From Pseudodesulfovibrio sp. zrk46 (GTDB lineage Bacteria > Desulfobacterota > Desulfovibrionia > Desulfovibrionales > Desulfovibrionaceae): DNA of 64,000 nucleotides. The first letter of the stretch is position 1; every line of letters starts with the position of its first letter. A program made the position numbers and the translations under genes. This document shows positions 33,433 through 43,225 of the stretch, one piece after another. The stretch is from assembly GCF_012516435.1 (NCBI RefSeq), contig NZ_CP051216.1, positions 124,001 to 188,000 on the forward strand, read 5' to 3'. The notes under the pieces were generated by a model. That model ran no database searches. It saw nothing but the letters and a program-made list of their open reading frames with translations, and was not told where the DNA came from.

Positions 33433-35553
33433 TTAGCCGATGGGATAATCCAGCGCTTCCGGGATCATCACGCCGGAAAGAGCGTTACCTGCTCTGTCCT
33501 TGGCCATGCGGGCACCGGACATGCAGATGTCGAGCTTGGCCTTGAGTTCGGTGAACTCCTTGTTGACCATGCAGCACGGCTCTTCCACAGAAGGCTCGGC
33601 CAGAATCTGGACGCCGTTGTTATCCTCACCCTGACAGGTGTTGAAACCGTAGACCAGTTCGGTGCAGATGCGAGCCACTTCGCCAGCGGCGCGGGCTGCC
33701 TGCACGTGGCAGATGTCCTTATAGAAGGAAGTCAGGTCTTCGAGACCTTCGGCCAGAGTCGGAGACATGGGGCCCTTCTCGATGAGCTCCATGACGTCAG
33801 TGGCCAGGAAGTAGGGTCCGAGGAGCCAGCCAAGCGCATCGGCCATGGCAAAAGTCACGCCCTGACGCTTGTTGTGGTACAGCTTCTTGCCGTTATCATC
33901 CTTGGCGCTCTGCAGGTGGTTCATGGTCCACTGCCAGAGTTCCATGGCGGAGGCGAGAGCGTAACCGCCCAGGCCCGGCACGTCCTTACCTGCGACCTTC
34001 ATCTGCTTGATCCAGTTCTCCATGATGCGACCGAAAACGTCACTGGTCATGGTCATGGTCAGGTGACGACGCTGCACAGCCTCGGGGCCTTCGTAGGTGG
34101 CTTCGAGCTGAATGTCGGTCCACTTCTGCATCAGGAAACCGGGGCAATCCTCGGTGATACCATAACCGCCAACAAGAGAGACGGCTTCGCGCATCATGTT
34201 GGCGCCTTCACCGGTGTTCCACAGCTTGACGCCGGGGTTCAGGATACCGGCCAAGGCTTCCATGTATGCGTAAGAAACAAAGGTATTGTTCTTGAGTTCC
34301 TCGTAGCGAGCCTGATCGCGCTCTGCTTCCGGGGTGTATTCAAGATCGATGAATTCGTAGACTTCGTCTTTCATCTTCTTGAGGGCCATCATCTGCTTGC
34401 GCGGAGAGGTAACACCCTGAGCCTCGAACTCGACTTCCTTGGCCTTCTCGATGGGGTCGAACTGGTCGGCCAGACGGGAAGCGGCAAAAGCGAGGGAACA
34501 ACCAGCTTCACCGGATGCCCAGACGTCGATGAGACGCTGCAGGGAATCTTCGTTGGACTGGATACCCTTGTCGAAACGGGGGGAACCTTCCTTACAAGCG
34601 TCACCGCCACGGAAACGATTGCGATGGTAGCGGATGACCGGCTCAATGGCGGAAATCAGCTTGGCAGAAGACATGAGACCGACCGGGATACGGGTGCGGT
34701 GGAAAACCGAACCGATGATCTCGGAGTGGTTGTATTTGGGAACGATCACGCCGTCGACCACGTCGTAGCCACCGATGATACGGGAGGCGGGAACCTTGAG
34801 GTTCAGGATGGGGTCACGGGTGGAAGAAAGCTGGTGAACCATCTTCAGGGTGGGCGCGCCACGGTCGAAGATGCCTTCATCGTCCTCTTCAAGAATGACC
34901 ATGAAGGTGCCCTTGATGCGCTCGTCATTGGACTCGACAGCTGCGGTCACGAAGTTGGCGAAGTCCATGCCGGTGATGAAACGGCCGCGCTTGTCGATCT
35001 GGAGCATGGGCTCTTCGCCGTCGTTCCAGTCAGCCACGGTGGCCTTGCCGCAGAGCACGCCGGTGTCCACACCAACGTAGGGAAGCGGCTCGGTCAGCGC
35101 GAATGCGCCGCGCCAGATTTTGCGGTCCTCGCCCGGCTGGGGCGGAACACATTTGGACATATATTCGTCGCGCTGCTCAGTAGTACCCTTCTCGTGGATG
35201 GGAGCCAGAGCGAGGCAGGAAGCCAGCGCGGAAGTTGCTGCACCGGCATCAACCCATGCCAGCTCGTAGGAAACGAGGGCCAGGGCCAGGTTCTTGGGAC
35301 CTTCGATGAAGCCACCCTGATGGGGGTCCATGAAAATGGCGGTCAGACCGGACTGGTCGAACGCGGTCAGGAGCTCGTCTTTCTGCTCAGTCCATTCGTG
35401 GGTATTGCGTGCGCCTTCGGCCACGAGCTTGGCCACGGTGCTGCGAGCGATGGAACGTGCGGACTGTACGGACATCTGGAGATCGAAGCGATCAGCGAAC
35501 CGCCACATGATCTGGCGGACGTCATCTCCCGGAAGAGTGCGTAATGTATACAT
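33433..35553 (-). CDS. Acyl-CoA dehydrogenase family protein, long form
   Basis: A 706-aa flavoenzyme, nearly twice the usual 380-400 aa, with the ACAD core in the middle: GAFALTEPL (flavin/substrate contact), the NLKVPASRIIGG block, and LVGGYGITEDCPGFLMQKWTD followed by EATYEGPEAVQRRH, where the Glu before Gly is at the place of the catalytic base of medium-chain enzymes. The N-terminal about 60 and C-terminal about 190 residues are helical extensions, as in some long FadE/VLCAD-type proteins. It starts the minus-strand ETF module. AGGA precedes the ATG. The substrate is unknown. Confidence 0.87.
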   Translation of the reverse strand: MYTLRTLPGDDVRQIMWRFADRFDLQMSVQSARSIARSTVAKLVAEGARNTHEWTEQKDELLTAFDQSGLTAIFMDPHQGGFIEGPKNLALALVSYELAWVDAGAATSALASCLALAPIHEKGTTEQRDEYMSKCVPPQPGEDRKIWRGAFALTEPLPYVGVDTGVLCGKATVADWNDGEEPMLQIDKRGRFITGMDFANFVTAAVESNDERIKGTFMVILEEDDEGIFDRGAPTLKMVHQLSSTRDPILNLKVPASRIIGGYDVVDGVIVPKYNHSEIIGSVFHRTRIPVGLMSSAKLISAIEPVIRYHRNRFRGGDACKEGSPRFDKGIQSNEDSLQRLIDVWASGEAGCSLAFAASRLADQFDPIEKAKEVEFEAQGVTSPRKQMMALKKMKDEVYEFIDLEYTPEAERDQARYEELKNNTFVSYAYMEALAGILNPGVKLWNTGEGANMMREAVSLVGGYGITEDCPGFLMQKWTDIQLEATYEGPEAVQRRHLTMTMTSDVFGRIMENWIKQMKVAGKDVPGLGGYALASAMELWQWTMNHLQSAKDDNGKKLYHNKRQGVTFAMADALGWLLGPYFLATDVMELIEKGPMSPTLAEGLEDLTSFYKDICHVQAARAAGEVARICTELVYGFNTCQGEDNNGVQILAEPSVEEPCCMVNKEFTELKAKLDICMSGARMAKDRAGNALSGVMIPEALDYPIG

Positions 35554-35659
35554 AAATTCTATCCTAAGTTTAATTGAAAACCGGACCTGTCAGTCATTAT
35601 AATATTAGTTCGGCACGATATGGCATGTTTGGGGTCGAGTCAAAGTGTTTTTCTCTTTA

Positions 35660-35671
35660 AAACGATCGTTT
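35660..35671. promoter_or_regulatory. Candidate operator upstream of the acyl-CoA dehydrogenase
   Basis: Perfect 12-bp palindrome AAACGATCGTTT about 110 bp before the dehydrogenase ATG, in the 279-bp gap between it and the divergent cyclase gene. Palindromes of this type are common operators for TetR-family regulators of fatty-acid genes, but the protein cannot be named. Apart from this and a -10 box I see nothing in the gap. Confidence 0.35.
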
Positions 35672-35747
35672 AACCCGCATGAAACCTCACTTTTTCGGTC
35701 TCCGAGATACCGGCGAAGCCACATACTCTTGCCACGTTTTGAAAAAA

Positions 35748-35753
35748 TATAAT
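35748..35753 (+). promoter_or_regulatory. Sigma-70-type -10 box before the class I adenylate cyclase
   Basis: Exact TATAAT at 35748-35753, with only a poor -35 match upstream. It would start a transcript about 70 nt before the cyclase ATG. A weak -35 element suggests activator dependence. Confidence 0.45.
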
Positions 35754-35832
35754 AGTCACTGCCCCCTACCGACCTTTACATCCCTCGGAAATCACTGCAA
35801 ACTGGTGTATCATCTGCATAAAGGCGGAACAG

Positions 35833-38800
35833 ATGAGCGACCCTGAGTACACAATTACACAATTGGCGGCCGAGCTCCGCTCCTATTCTCCCGACGCGGT
35901 TTCATCCGAACCCGCCGGGCTCAAGCCGCTTGTGCAAGGGTTCTTGAATTTCCTTGAGAAAACCCCACCGGAAGAAACCCGGCAGGCCGCTCCCAAAGCT
36001 GACACCGTCCTTTCCCTGAACAGAATCCTCCAGAAGAGCCAGGATCCGTCCACCATCAAATCATGCCTGAGGGCCATGCTGCGAGCAGGTCGATTCGGCC
36101 GCATCCTCAGCGCCCGGTTCGTACACGGCAAGTCCATCCCCATGCGTAAGCTGGCCGCCATCCTGACCTCACTTCCGGCACGGGACCGCCTTGCCCTGAG
36201 CCATGAAATGCTGCTGGACAAAAGCATCCAGCGTGACAAGCAGACCCGGGAATGGCTGGAAGGGCTGATCAACTCCCTCGCTGCCGTGCAACCAGAGGAA
36301 CTGACGCCCTTTGTTGCCGAACTGGGCCGATGCGGTGAAACGCTGGCATTTCCTGCCAAGCAGGTCATCATCAGCGGGCTGTTCGGCGAATGGCTGTCCA
36401 CCACTCTGAAAACCGGCACCAGCGGCGATGCCATGGAAGACCTTTGCTACATGGTCTGGGCGTTGGACGATCCCGAGCATGCGCACACCCTGGCGGTATC
36501 CATCAGCGTGGGATTCATCACCGCAACACCGCTTGCCCTGCGCACCGTCGGCCACCTTGCCGAAGCCGGCACAAAGCCGGTACTCGACATGTTTCTCAAG
36601 GTGCTCAAGACCTCAGACAAATCACTGGCCGGCCCCTGCCTGGATGGCATCATCGCCCAGTACTCCCCGGCCTCCGGCAAGCTGTTGGCCACCCTGCGCC
36701 TGAAGATGCCCTCGCTGGCCAAAGCGGCCAATACGCGTGTCCCGCTTCTTGGCGAGAAGGCTCACATCTCCTACCTTTCCTCACTACCGAAAGACAAACG
36801 AGAAAAGGCTGAGGCCGATGCCTTCTCCGCCCTTCTCGCCATTGCGCCCGACTTCGTTGAGAGCCTCACGCGCACGGGCGTGGCCCCGACCGCTGAACCC
36901 CCTCCAGAACCCACCAATGGAAACGGCAACGGCGCGATAAATACAGGCACCAGTTGCCACAAACCGGGCTTCCTCACTCGCATCCTGGGCCGTGCGCCAA
37001 AGACATTGGAAAAGGTCCTGCCCAAGGCCCGCAATGTTCGCGACATGGAGCTCATCTGTTCCAAGGTAGCGGATACGGAGATTGACGGACGGGAGTTCAT
37101 CGGACTTAACCTTTCCGGCTCCAGCTTTTCCGACGTCAAGTTCGTCCGCGCCAAACTTGCCAACAGCAAGCTCGTCAATTCGATGTTCAGCGGCGGCGAG
37201 CACATTGGCGGCACATTCAACAACAATGATTTTTCCGGCACAGACTTCTCAGACGTTGTCTTCTCCAAATGCTCCTTCAACGACTGCGACTTCACTGGTG
37301 CGGCTTTTTCCAACTGCAAGTTCCACGAATGTCGCTTCCGTGGCTGTACACTGAGCGGCGCAGCGTTCATCAGCGGCACCATGATCAAAGTCGGATTTTC
37401 AGTCTCAGTGCTGTCCGGCGTCACCTTTTTCGAGATCCACGTCACTTCTTCCCGCTTCGATGAGGTGGAGTTCACGAATGCATCTTTCGAATCCGCCGAG
37501 TTTCAAGGCGTGGAGTTCAGCGATTCCGTGCTGCTGGGAGCATCACTGACCAGAACCACCTTCCACGCCGTAGACATGCCCGGCTCCACGGTTCACAACT
37601 GTCGCATTTTACACTCGGACCTTCCGCACTCACTATTCCTGACCAACCGGGTCCGGCAGTTCTCCACACAGGCATCCAAGGCTGAGAGCGAACCTCTGCC
37701 CGACCCCAATATTGCCCCGCCCGGCGCTGCCGGGAAGGTCCTTCGTGCCTGGGCTCGCGAGATGACCTTCTTCCGCCGCGAAGAAAGAATGCAGGCATAC
37801 AACCGCGCCCGTCTGAGTCGCGCCATCAACGCCTTTGAGCTCAACCAGCAGATATACATTCGCATTCTGCCGTACCTGCTTGGCACCGATGTTTTCGAAA
37901 ACAAATTCGACATTCAAGGCGTGCCTTCCTGCTCTGTGTGGGGCTACACTCCCGGACTGACCACGCTGGAACTCGCCTCACAATATTTCCCGGAACACAA
38001 GCCTAACCGGGCCAAGGCCACGGTCAACATCGTGGCTGTCTACGCCATGGGCAGTCTCGGCTCCGTGGCCCAGACCGCCAAATCGGACATCGATGCATGG
38101 GTCTGCTACGACGGCGACCTGACCATGCAGGAAGAGGCGGGACTCAAGCGCAAGCTTGATGCTCTCGGGCTATGGGCAGAGAGTGAATTCGGAATGGAAG
38201 CGCACTTCTTCCCCATGCGCATGGACGACGTACGCGCCAATATTTTTTCTTCCGGCGACGAAGAGAGCTCCGGCTCTGCACAGGCGCTGCTGCTCAAGGA
38301 GGAATTCTACCGCACAGCCCTGCGCATAGCAGGCAAACACATTGCGTGGTGGGTAACACCTGCCGGAACCGACAAGGCAACCTACGATAAATACATGCAG
38401 GCAGCTCGTCGCTATCCTCTCACAGGGCGCCCTCGCCTGGAAGATTTCGGCCACCTCGCGCCGGTTCCGGCCGATGAATATTTCGGTGGTTCACTGTGGC
38501 AAATGGTCAAGGCAGTCCACTCGCCCTTCAAGTCGGTGCTCAAACTCGGCCTGCTCGAAACGTATGCCGACCCCAAGACTTCACCCATTCCCTTGTGTGA
38601 CCGCATCAAGCACAACCTGTTCATGCGCCGTAGAGGGGTAAAGCGGACCGATCCGTACGCCACCCTCTTCTCCACCCTTCGCGGCTACTACGCCAAACGT
38701 GGCGACAAAAAAGCTGCAGGCCTTCTCACCGAGTCATTCAAGTTCAAGGCAAACCTCTGCGATATTCCCTTCTTCATGAATCTGCCCGCCCGGCCCGAGG

Positions 38801-39663
38801 ATGCCAGTCTCATTGAAGCGTTGTTCGGCAAGGCATACACCGATCCGGACAAGATCTGCTCCGCAGACACACCGTGGACCTTCGACAAATCACTCAGGAT
38901 GGGTTCAGCGGTTCGTGAGTACATGGTGAATACCTACCAGCGTATTCAGGGAGCGTTGCGCCAGAACGGCAGCACCGACGCCCTCATCAATGCCGAAGAC
39001 CTTACCCGCATGGGCCGCCGCATCGGCGCGAACTTCTCCAAGAAGCCCAACAAGATCATGCGAGTACCGTTCATGGACACCAAAGGTGACGGTTTCCCGA
39101 TTCTTCATCTTTCCGCACAGAAGGCTCCGGGCAAGAAACCCATCTGGATCGCACGAGGCGGCTCCCGCTCCGAAGCAAAGAAGTCAGCCGATTCGCTCCA
39201 ACTGCTGCACCGCAGCGGCGACGCAGTCATCATGCTCACATGGCTTTTGGCGAACCGCATCTACAATCCGCGCAGCCTGCTGCAGGCGGACCGCACCATC
39301 GCGCCCCTTTCCGTGGCAGACCTGCAGAAACTCATGCCCGCCATGTATGAGTTCTTCCCCTTTGACGAAACCTTCGAGCGAGACATCAACGAAGGCTTAG
39401 ACGCCGAACGCGTGACCCGCGTATTCATGATCTTCAACCTGATCACCGCAACAGAGGCGAAGAAGATTGAGACCGTGTCCTGTGTCTATACGACAAACTG
39501 GGGCGAAATGTTCTGCAAGACCTTCCGCAATCCCGGCAAGGAATTCGAAGAATTTCCTTCCAAGTATCTCGCCAAGCATCTCGATCAGCCTGTGATTGAT
39601 GCACCCCAGATGCTGCTGTTCATCCCCAAGGGATCACAATGCAAGAGGATCAATCTCATATGA
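35833..39663 (+). CDS. cyaA: Class I adenylate cyclase with pentapeptide-repeat region
   Basis: A 1276-aa protein. Residues about 1-400 are helical, resembling HEAT-type repeats. Residues about 417-600 are pentapeptide repeats of the A(D/N)Lxx type (for example SGTDFSDVVFSKCSFNDCDF). From about 640 the class I cyclase domain follows, with MGSLGSVAQTAKSDIDAW (739-756) carrying the nucleotidyltransferase-type Gly-Ser and Asp-Ile-Asp, and a large C-terminal part. Class I cyclases such as E. coli CyaA make cAMP and are about 850 aa; the N-terminal additions are unusual. ATGA overlap (39660-39663) couples it to the next gene. Confidence 0.9.
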   Translation: MSDPEYTITQLAAELRSYSPDAVSSEPAGLKPLVQGFLNFLEKTPPEETRQAAPKADTVLSLNRILQKSQDPSTIKSCLRAMLRAGRFGRILSARFVHGKSIPMRKLAAILTSLPARDRLALSHEMLLDKSIQRDKQTREWLEGLINSLAAVQPEELTPFVAELGRCGETLAFPAKQVIISGLFGEWLSTTLKTGTSGDAMEDLCYMVWALDDPEHAHTLAVSISVGFITATPLALRTVGHLAEAGTKPVLDMFLKVLKTSDKSLAGPCLDGIIAQYSPASGKLLATLRLKMPSLAKAANTRVPLLGEKAHISYLSSLPKDKREKAEADAFSALLAIAPDFVESLTRTGVAPTAEPPPEPTNGNGNGAINTGTSCHKPGFLTRILGRAPKTLEKVLPKARNVRDMELICSKVADTEIDGREFIGLNLSGSSFSDVKFVRAKLANSKLVNSMFSGGEHIGGTFNNNDFSGTDFSDVVFSKCSFNDCDFTGAAFSNCKFHECRFRGCTLSGAAFISGTMIKVGFSVSVLSGVTFFEIHVTSSRFDEVEFTNASFESAEFQGVEFSDSVLLGASLTRTTFHAVDMPGSTVHNCRILHSDLPHSLFLTNRVRQFSTQASKAESEPLPDPNIAPPGAAGKVLRAWAREMTFFRREERMQAYNRARLSRAINAFELNQQIYIRILPYLLGTDVFENKFDIQGVPSCSVWGYTPGLTTLELASQYFPEHKPNRAKATVNIVAVYAMGSLGSVAQTAKSDIDAWVCYDGDLTMQEEAGLKRKLDALGLWAESEFGMEAHFFPMRMDDVRANIFSSGDEESSGSAQALLLKEEFYRTALRIAGKHIAWWVTPAGTDKATYDKYMQAARRYPLTGRPRLEDFGHLAPVPADEYFGGSLWQMVKAVHSPFKSVLKLGLLETYADPKTSPIPLCDRIKHNLFMRRRGVKRTDPYATLFSTLRGYYAKRGDKKAAGLLTESFKFKANLCDIPFFMNLPARPEDASLIEALFGKAYTDPDKICSADTPWTFDKSLRMGSAVREYMVNTYQRIQGALRQNGSTDALINAEDLTRMGRRIGANFSKKPNKIMRVPFMDTKGDGFPILHLSAQKAPGKKPIWIARGGSRSEAKKSADSLQLLHRSGDAVIMLTWLLANRIYNPRSLLQADRTIAPLSVADLQKLMPAMYEFFPFDETFERDINEGLDAERVTRVFMIFNLITATEAKKIETVSCVYTTNWGEMFCKTFRNPGKEFEEFPSKYLAKHLDQPVIDAPQMLLFIPKGSQCKRINLI

Positions 39664-39977
39664 GTTTGAATAAACCGGAACCGCCGTACTACGCAGTAAT
39701 CTTCACTTCCACTCGCACTGAAGTCGACACGGGGTACGCTGAAACGGCTGCACGCATGTTGGCCCTTGCCCAGACAATGCCAGGATTTCTCGGTGTGGAA
39801 TCCGTCAGAGAAGAAACCGGGATCACTGTTTCCTATTGGGAATCACTGGAAGCCATCAGAGCATGGCGGCTCCACCCGGAACATTTGAAGGCTCAGAAAC
39901 TGGGCCGGAAAGAATGGTATGAGAATTTCACCACCCGAATCTGTGTGGTGGAAAAACAGAACAGCTTCGTTCGCTAA
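39660..39977 (+). CDS. Antibiotic biosynthesis monooxygenase (ABM)-type small protein
   Basis: A 105-aa single-domain protein with a dimeric alpha-beta barrel pattern: YYAVIFTSTR at the start, MPGFLGVESVREETGITVSYWESLEAI in the middle, and AWRLHPEHLKAQKLG. These match the ABM / DUF4188-like group of small cofactor-free oxidases and heme-degradation relatives. Function is unknown. It overlaps the cyclase stop by 4 bp, so it is made with CyaA, and its end overlaps the convergent acetyltransferase gene by 4 bp. Confidence 0.8.
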   Translation: MSLNKPEPPYYAVIFTSTRTEVDTGYAETAARMLALAQTMPGFLGVESVREETGITVSYWESLEAIRAWRLHPEHLKAQKLGRKEWYENFTTRICVVEKQNSFVR

Positions 39978-40453
39978 AAACGATAGCGGTAGTATTTGAC
40001 GTCTACGTCCATGAGAGGGACGGAGTCAGGGACGTCATTACGCGCGACTTCGACAAAGCCGTTTTTCTCGTAGAAACGATGGGCGGCGTGATAGACGTCC
40101 ACGGTGCCGAGATAGATTTCACTCACACCGCCAGCCTTTGCCCCTTCCAGCAACGTCTGCATCAGAGCGGCAGCAACGCCGTGCTGCTTTCCACGATATT
40201 CCGACTTCACGAACATCTTGCGCAGAGCACACACTCCGTCACCGCAATCCTTGATGGCGATGGTGCCAGCCAGATCATCTTCCACATAGGCGAGCCAGAA
40301 ATTGCCCCGCCCCTGCTGATAGAAGCCGGGAATATCCCGCAGGTCGGGCTGGGCCTCGGCAGAGGTGGCAACGCCGAACTCTTCGATCTGGATGGTGGTG
40401 ATGAGCTTGATGATCTCGTCGGAAGACTGATTTACGTAGGGCGTGATGCGCAT
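39974..40453 (-). CDS. GNAT family N-acetyltransferase
   Basis: A 159-aa acetyl-CoA-dependent acyltransferase with the GNAT core: LAGTIAIKDCGDGVCALRKMFV, then the acetyl-CoA loop SEYRGKQHGVAAALMQTLLE and the late FYEKNGFVEV. The acceptor (protein N terminus, small amine or antibiotic) cannot be told. It starts 2 bp after the holB-like stop, so it is the last gene of a purA-holB-GNAT run. Confidence 0.9.
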   Translation of the reverse strand: MRITPYVNQSSDEIIKLITTIQIEEFGVATSAEAQPDLRDIPGFYQQGRGNFWLAYVEDDLAGTIAIKDCGDGVCALRKMFVKSEYRGKQHGVAAALMQTLLEGAKAGGVSEIYLGTVDVYHAAHRFYEKNGFVEVARNDVPDSVPLMDVDVKYYRYRF

Positions 40454-40455
40454 GA

Positions 40456-41295
40456 CTAGAACATCCTTGTGGCGACCCAGTCGAGCACCATGGCCGGGTT
40501 CACCGGGACCTGTGTGTTGAGGGCTTCCTGGGCCTGATCGAGAATGAGCCCGATGCGACGCAGAGACTTAGGATCATGCTGCTGACGCATGGTATTGGAG
40601 AGCGGCGTAGCGCAGTTACCGGACAGGGCTTCGCGCAGTTCACGCTGCATGCCCAGCACCACCTGCATGGCGAGGTGCTTGTCCACCGCCCCTTTTGCCG
40701 AGGTGCGGCCAAACCAGCCGCGGCCGCTGGACCAGAAATTGACCAGCGCACGAGTCCATTCATCGATCTCGGGATTGTTTTGCCGAACATCGGGCCACGC
40801 TAAAGTCACGACCCACGAACGGGATACCAGCGTCTCAAGCAATCGCTCCCGCTGTGGTGCAGTCAGCACGAACACATTACCGGGACGCGGTTCTTCCAGC
40901 GTCTTGAGCAGTGCGTTGGCCGACTCGGTCATGAACATCTGGGCCTCGGCAAACACGGTCACGCGGTGGCCGTCGCCGTTGGGCGGCTGGCCCCAAGTGC
41001 CACGCATCTCACGGACAGGTTCCACCTTGATCAACCCTTCGCGACCATCAAACATAATCAGGTCATTAAATGCGAAATCCGCGATCTGCTTACACGCCGG
41101 ACACTGGCCACACGGAATGGAACCGGAGGCGCAGTTAAGACGCATGGCCCAATACAGGGCGAGGGCGACGCGGCTATCCGCATCGCCCCCTTCGATAACT
41201 ATGGATTGCGGAGGATCATGGGCGATGGCATTGAGGCGTTTGACCGCGTGTTCGTGCCCTATGAGGGCAGCCAACGGATCGGCGTTCGATGTCAT
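40456..41295 (-). CDS. holB: DNA polymerase III delta-prime subunit (clamp-loader), HolB-like
   Basis: A 279-aa AAA+ clamp-loader protein. LIGHEHAVKRL at the start, a Zn-ribbon with CGQCPACKQ (Cys near 55-67), VFAEAQMFMTESANALLKTLEEP (the DEAD-box-like region of delta-prime) and SRSWVV are visible. The P-loop is degenerate (EGGDADSRVAL), as expected for delta-prime, which does not hydrolyse ATP. At 279 aa it is shorter than E. coli HolB (334 aa). It lies 14 bp after purA on the same strand. Confidence 0.87.
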   Translation of the reverse strand: MTSNADPLAALIGHEHAVKRLNAIAHDPPQSIVIEGGDADSRVALALYWAMRLNCASGSIPCGQCPACKQIADFAFNDLIMFDGREGLIKVEPVREMRGTWGQPPNGDGHRVTVFAEAQMFMTESANALLKTLEEPRPGNVFVLTAPQRERLLETLVSRSWVVTLAWPDVRQNNPEIDEWTRALVNFWSSGRGWFGRTSAKGAVDKHLAMQVVLGMQRELREALSGNCATPLSNTMRQQHDPKSLRRIGLILDQAQEALNTQVPVNPAMVLDWVATRMF

Positions 41296-41309
41296 CTACC
41301 GTTCCCTCC

Positions 41310-42575
41310 TTAGAATGTCTGAACTCGGTCCGGACCGACAGAAACGATGCCGATCTTCACGCCGGTAATCTCTTCGATACGACGCAGGTAGTTAACCGCG
41401 TTCTCGGGCAGTTCATCCCAGGAACGAGCACCAGTGATGTCGTCATCCCAACCGGGCATGGTCTCGTAAACCGGCGTGACGTAAGCCATGCCGTTCTGCT
41501 CCTGCGGCGGGTAGGCGATCTGCTCACCCTTGTATTCGTAGGAAGTACAGAGCTTGATTTCCTTGAGGCCGGACAGCACGTCCAGCTTGGTGATGGCGAG
41601 CTCGGTGGGACCATTCAAACGGACGGACTCCTTGAGCACCACCAGATCCAGCCAACCGCAGCGGCGCTTGCGGCCGGTGGTTGCGCCGAACTCGTGGCCC
41701 TGCTTCTGCAGGTAATCGCCGTCAGCGTCGAACAGTTCAGTTGCGAACGGGCCGGAACCAACACGGGTGGTGTAGGCCTTGACGATGGCGATGATGCGAT
41801 CGAGGTCACGAGGGGAACAACCAGCGCCACCAGCAGCATTGGCGGTGACGGTATTGGAGGAGGTCACGAACGGGTAGGTGCCGTGATCGATATCCAGATG
41901 GGTACCCTGCGCGCCCTCGAACAGGACGGAGCCGTTCGCTTCCTGAATGGCGGAGGACACGTCGCCCAGATACGGGACGAGGCGCTCAGCCACGGGCAGA
42001 ACTTCGTTGAAGACAGCGTCGACATCCATGGGCTCTGCACCGTACAGGTGCTGGAACAGAACGTTCTTCTCTTCCAAAGCCTTGGCGATCTTAGACTTAA
42101 GCAGATCGGTGTCGGTGAAGTCACCGGCGCGGATACCGCAGCGATTCATCTTGTCTTCGTAGCAGGGGCCGATGCCGCGACCGGTGGTACCGATCTTACC
42201 GTCATCGGACTTGGCGGCCTCACGGGCCGAATCCATGAGCCGGTGGTAAGGCATGATGATGTGAGTCTTCTTGCTGATCATCATACGGGCCGCGGAGACA
42301 TCGAGTCCCTTGGCGTCCAGCTTGTCCAGCTCTTCACAGAAAACGAACGGGTCCAGAACCACACCGTTACCGATGAGGCACTGCTTGCCTTCGTGAAGAA
42401 CACCGGAGGGAATGAGATGCAGGATGCACTCTTCGCCGTCCACTACCAGAGTGTGACCAGCGTTGTTACCGCCCTGAAAACGGACGATAGCCTTAGAGTC
42501 CTCTGCCAGCATGTCGACGATTTTGCCTTTGCCTTCGTCTCCCCACTGAGAGCCGAAAACCACAATATTGGCCAT
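41310..42575 (-). CDS. purA: Adenylosuccinate synthetase
   Basis: A 421-aa GTP-dependent enzyme that joins IMP and aspartate on the AMP branch of purine synthesis. The signature [12 protein letters not shown] (phosphate loop), [40 protein letters not shown] and [12 protein letters not shown] are all present. The start at 42575 has AAGGAG 7 nt upstream; an in-frame extension upstream is not conserved in type. It precedes holB. The AICAR transformylase gene of the pathway lies 5 kb away on the other strand. Confidence 0.98.
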   Translation of the reverse strand: MANIVVFGSQWGDEGKGKIVDMLAEDSKAIVRFQGGNNAGHTLVVDGEECILHLIPSGVLHEGKQCLIGNGVVLDPFVFCEELDKLDAKGLDVSAARMMISKKTHIIMPYHRLMDSAREAAKSDDGKIGTTGRGIGPCYEDKMNRCGIRAGDFTDTDLLKSKIAKALEEKNVLFQHLYGAEPMDVDAVFNEVLPVAERLVPYLGDVSSAIQEANGSVLFEGAQGTHLDIDHGTYPFVTSSNTVTANAAGGAGCSPRDLDRIIAIVKAYTTRVGSGPFATELFDADGDYLQKQGHEFGATTGRKRRCGWLDLVVLKESVRLNGPTELAITKLDVLSGLKEIKLCTSYEYKGEQIAYPPQEQNGMAYVTPVYETMPGWDDDITGARSWDELPENAVNYLRRIEEITGVKIGIVSVGPDRVQTF

Positions 42576-42687
42576 GTTATTGCTCCTTAAAAAACCGGGA
42601 AAACCGTCCCGGCGGAATTTACGCACACAAACGGTTATCTTCCGTAAGTATAAATATGTACGTATGTCAACTACAGGAGGGTATGAA

Positions 42688-43092
42688 TTATTTCCTGTTT
42701 TTCGGTGTCAGAGTGAGTAGCTTGCCCCGACGCGCCTTCTTCTTTTCCTCTTCCCGGGCGGCCTCTTCCGCCTCCAGCGCCTCTGGGGAGTCCTGCACGG
42801 GCTCCCTCTGGACGGGAGTCTGCGGCGCGGTCAGAGCCATGAGATCAATATCCGAAGGTTCTTCACCGGGCATACGAGATTGCGCCCAGTTGTAGTTGAA
42901 AAGCTGGTTCTTCATGCGGGTGGACTGGATGAGATTGAAAACGATAACCGCTTCTTCCCATCGTTTGGTGGGTTCGAAGTTCGCCACGATTTCCGCATAT
43001 TTTTCCCAAAGGCTCATGAGCGAGGCTTCGTCAAACGCATTGATCTGACGAGCCAATTTGAGAAGGGCCTTTTCCATATATGAATCAGACAT
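42688..43092 (-). CDS. Conserved hypothetical protein, Glu-rich C terminus
   Basis: A 134-aa soluble protein I do not recognise. The first 75 residues look helical ([55 protein letters not shown]). The last 50 are low complexity: a PxEPxxE stretch, then an Ala/Glu helix and a basic end. AAGGA lies 7 nt before the ATG. It is the gene before purA on the same strand (112-bp gap). I cannot assign a function. Confidence 0.75.
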   Translation of the reverse strand: MSDSYMEKALLKLARQINAFDEASLMSLWEKYAEIVANFEPTKRWEEAVIVFNLIQSTRMKNQLFNYNWAQSRMPGEEPSDIDLMALTAPQTPVQREPVQDSPEALEAEEAAREEEKKKARRGKLLTLTPKNRK

Positions 43093-43167
43093 GGTTAATC
43101 CTTACATTGTACTTGGCGCGAACGCCGGGATTTTTAGCCATAGCAAAATTACCGTCAACCCGCCAAC

Positions 43168-43208
43168 GCAAAATCGCCCCCGGCCCCAGAACGAGGCCGG
43201 AGGCGATT
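43168..43208 (-). terminator. Terminator after the hemerythrin chemoreceptor
   Basis: On the minus strand a 14-bp stem with one mismatch (43208-43195 with 43185-43172) is followed by TTTTG. It lies 18 bp after the chemoreceptor stop. Confidence 0.75.
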
Positions 43209-43225
43209 AATTCAATTTCGACAAT

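Noticed and set aside
29496-35544. Very long plus-strand open frames over the ETF cluster (29496-31313, 31453-33372, 33706-35544)
   Set aside because: They lie opposite the real etfA/etfB, FixC-like and acyl-CoA dehydrogenase genes. Their products are His/Gly/Val-rich without motifs, as usual for antisense frames of GC-rich genes.
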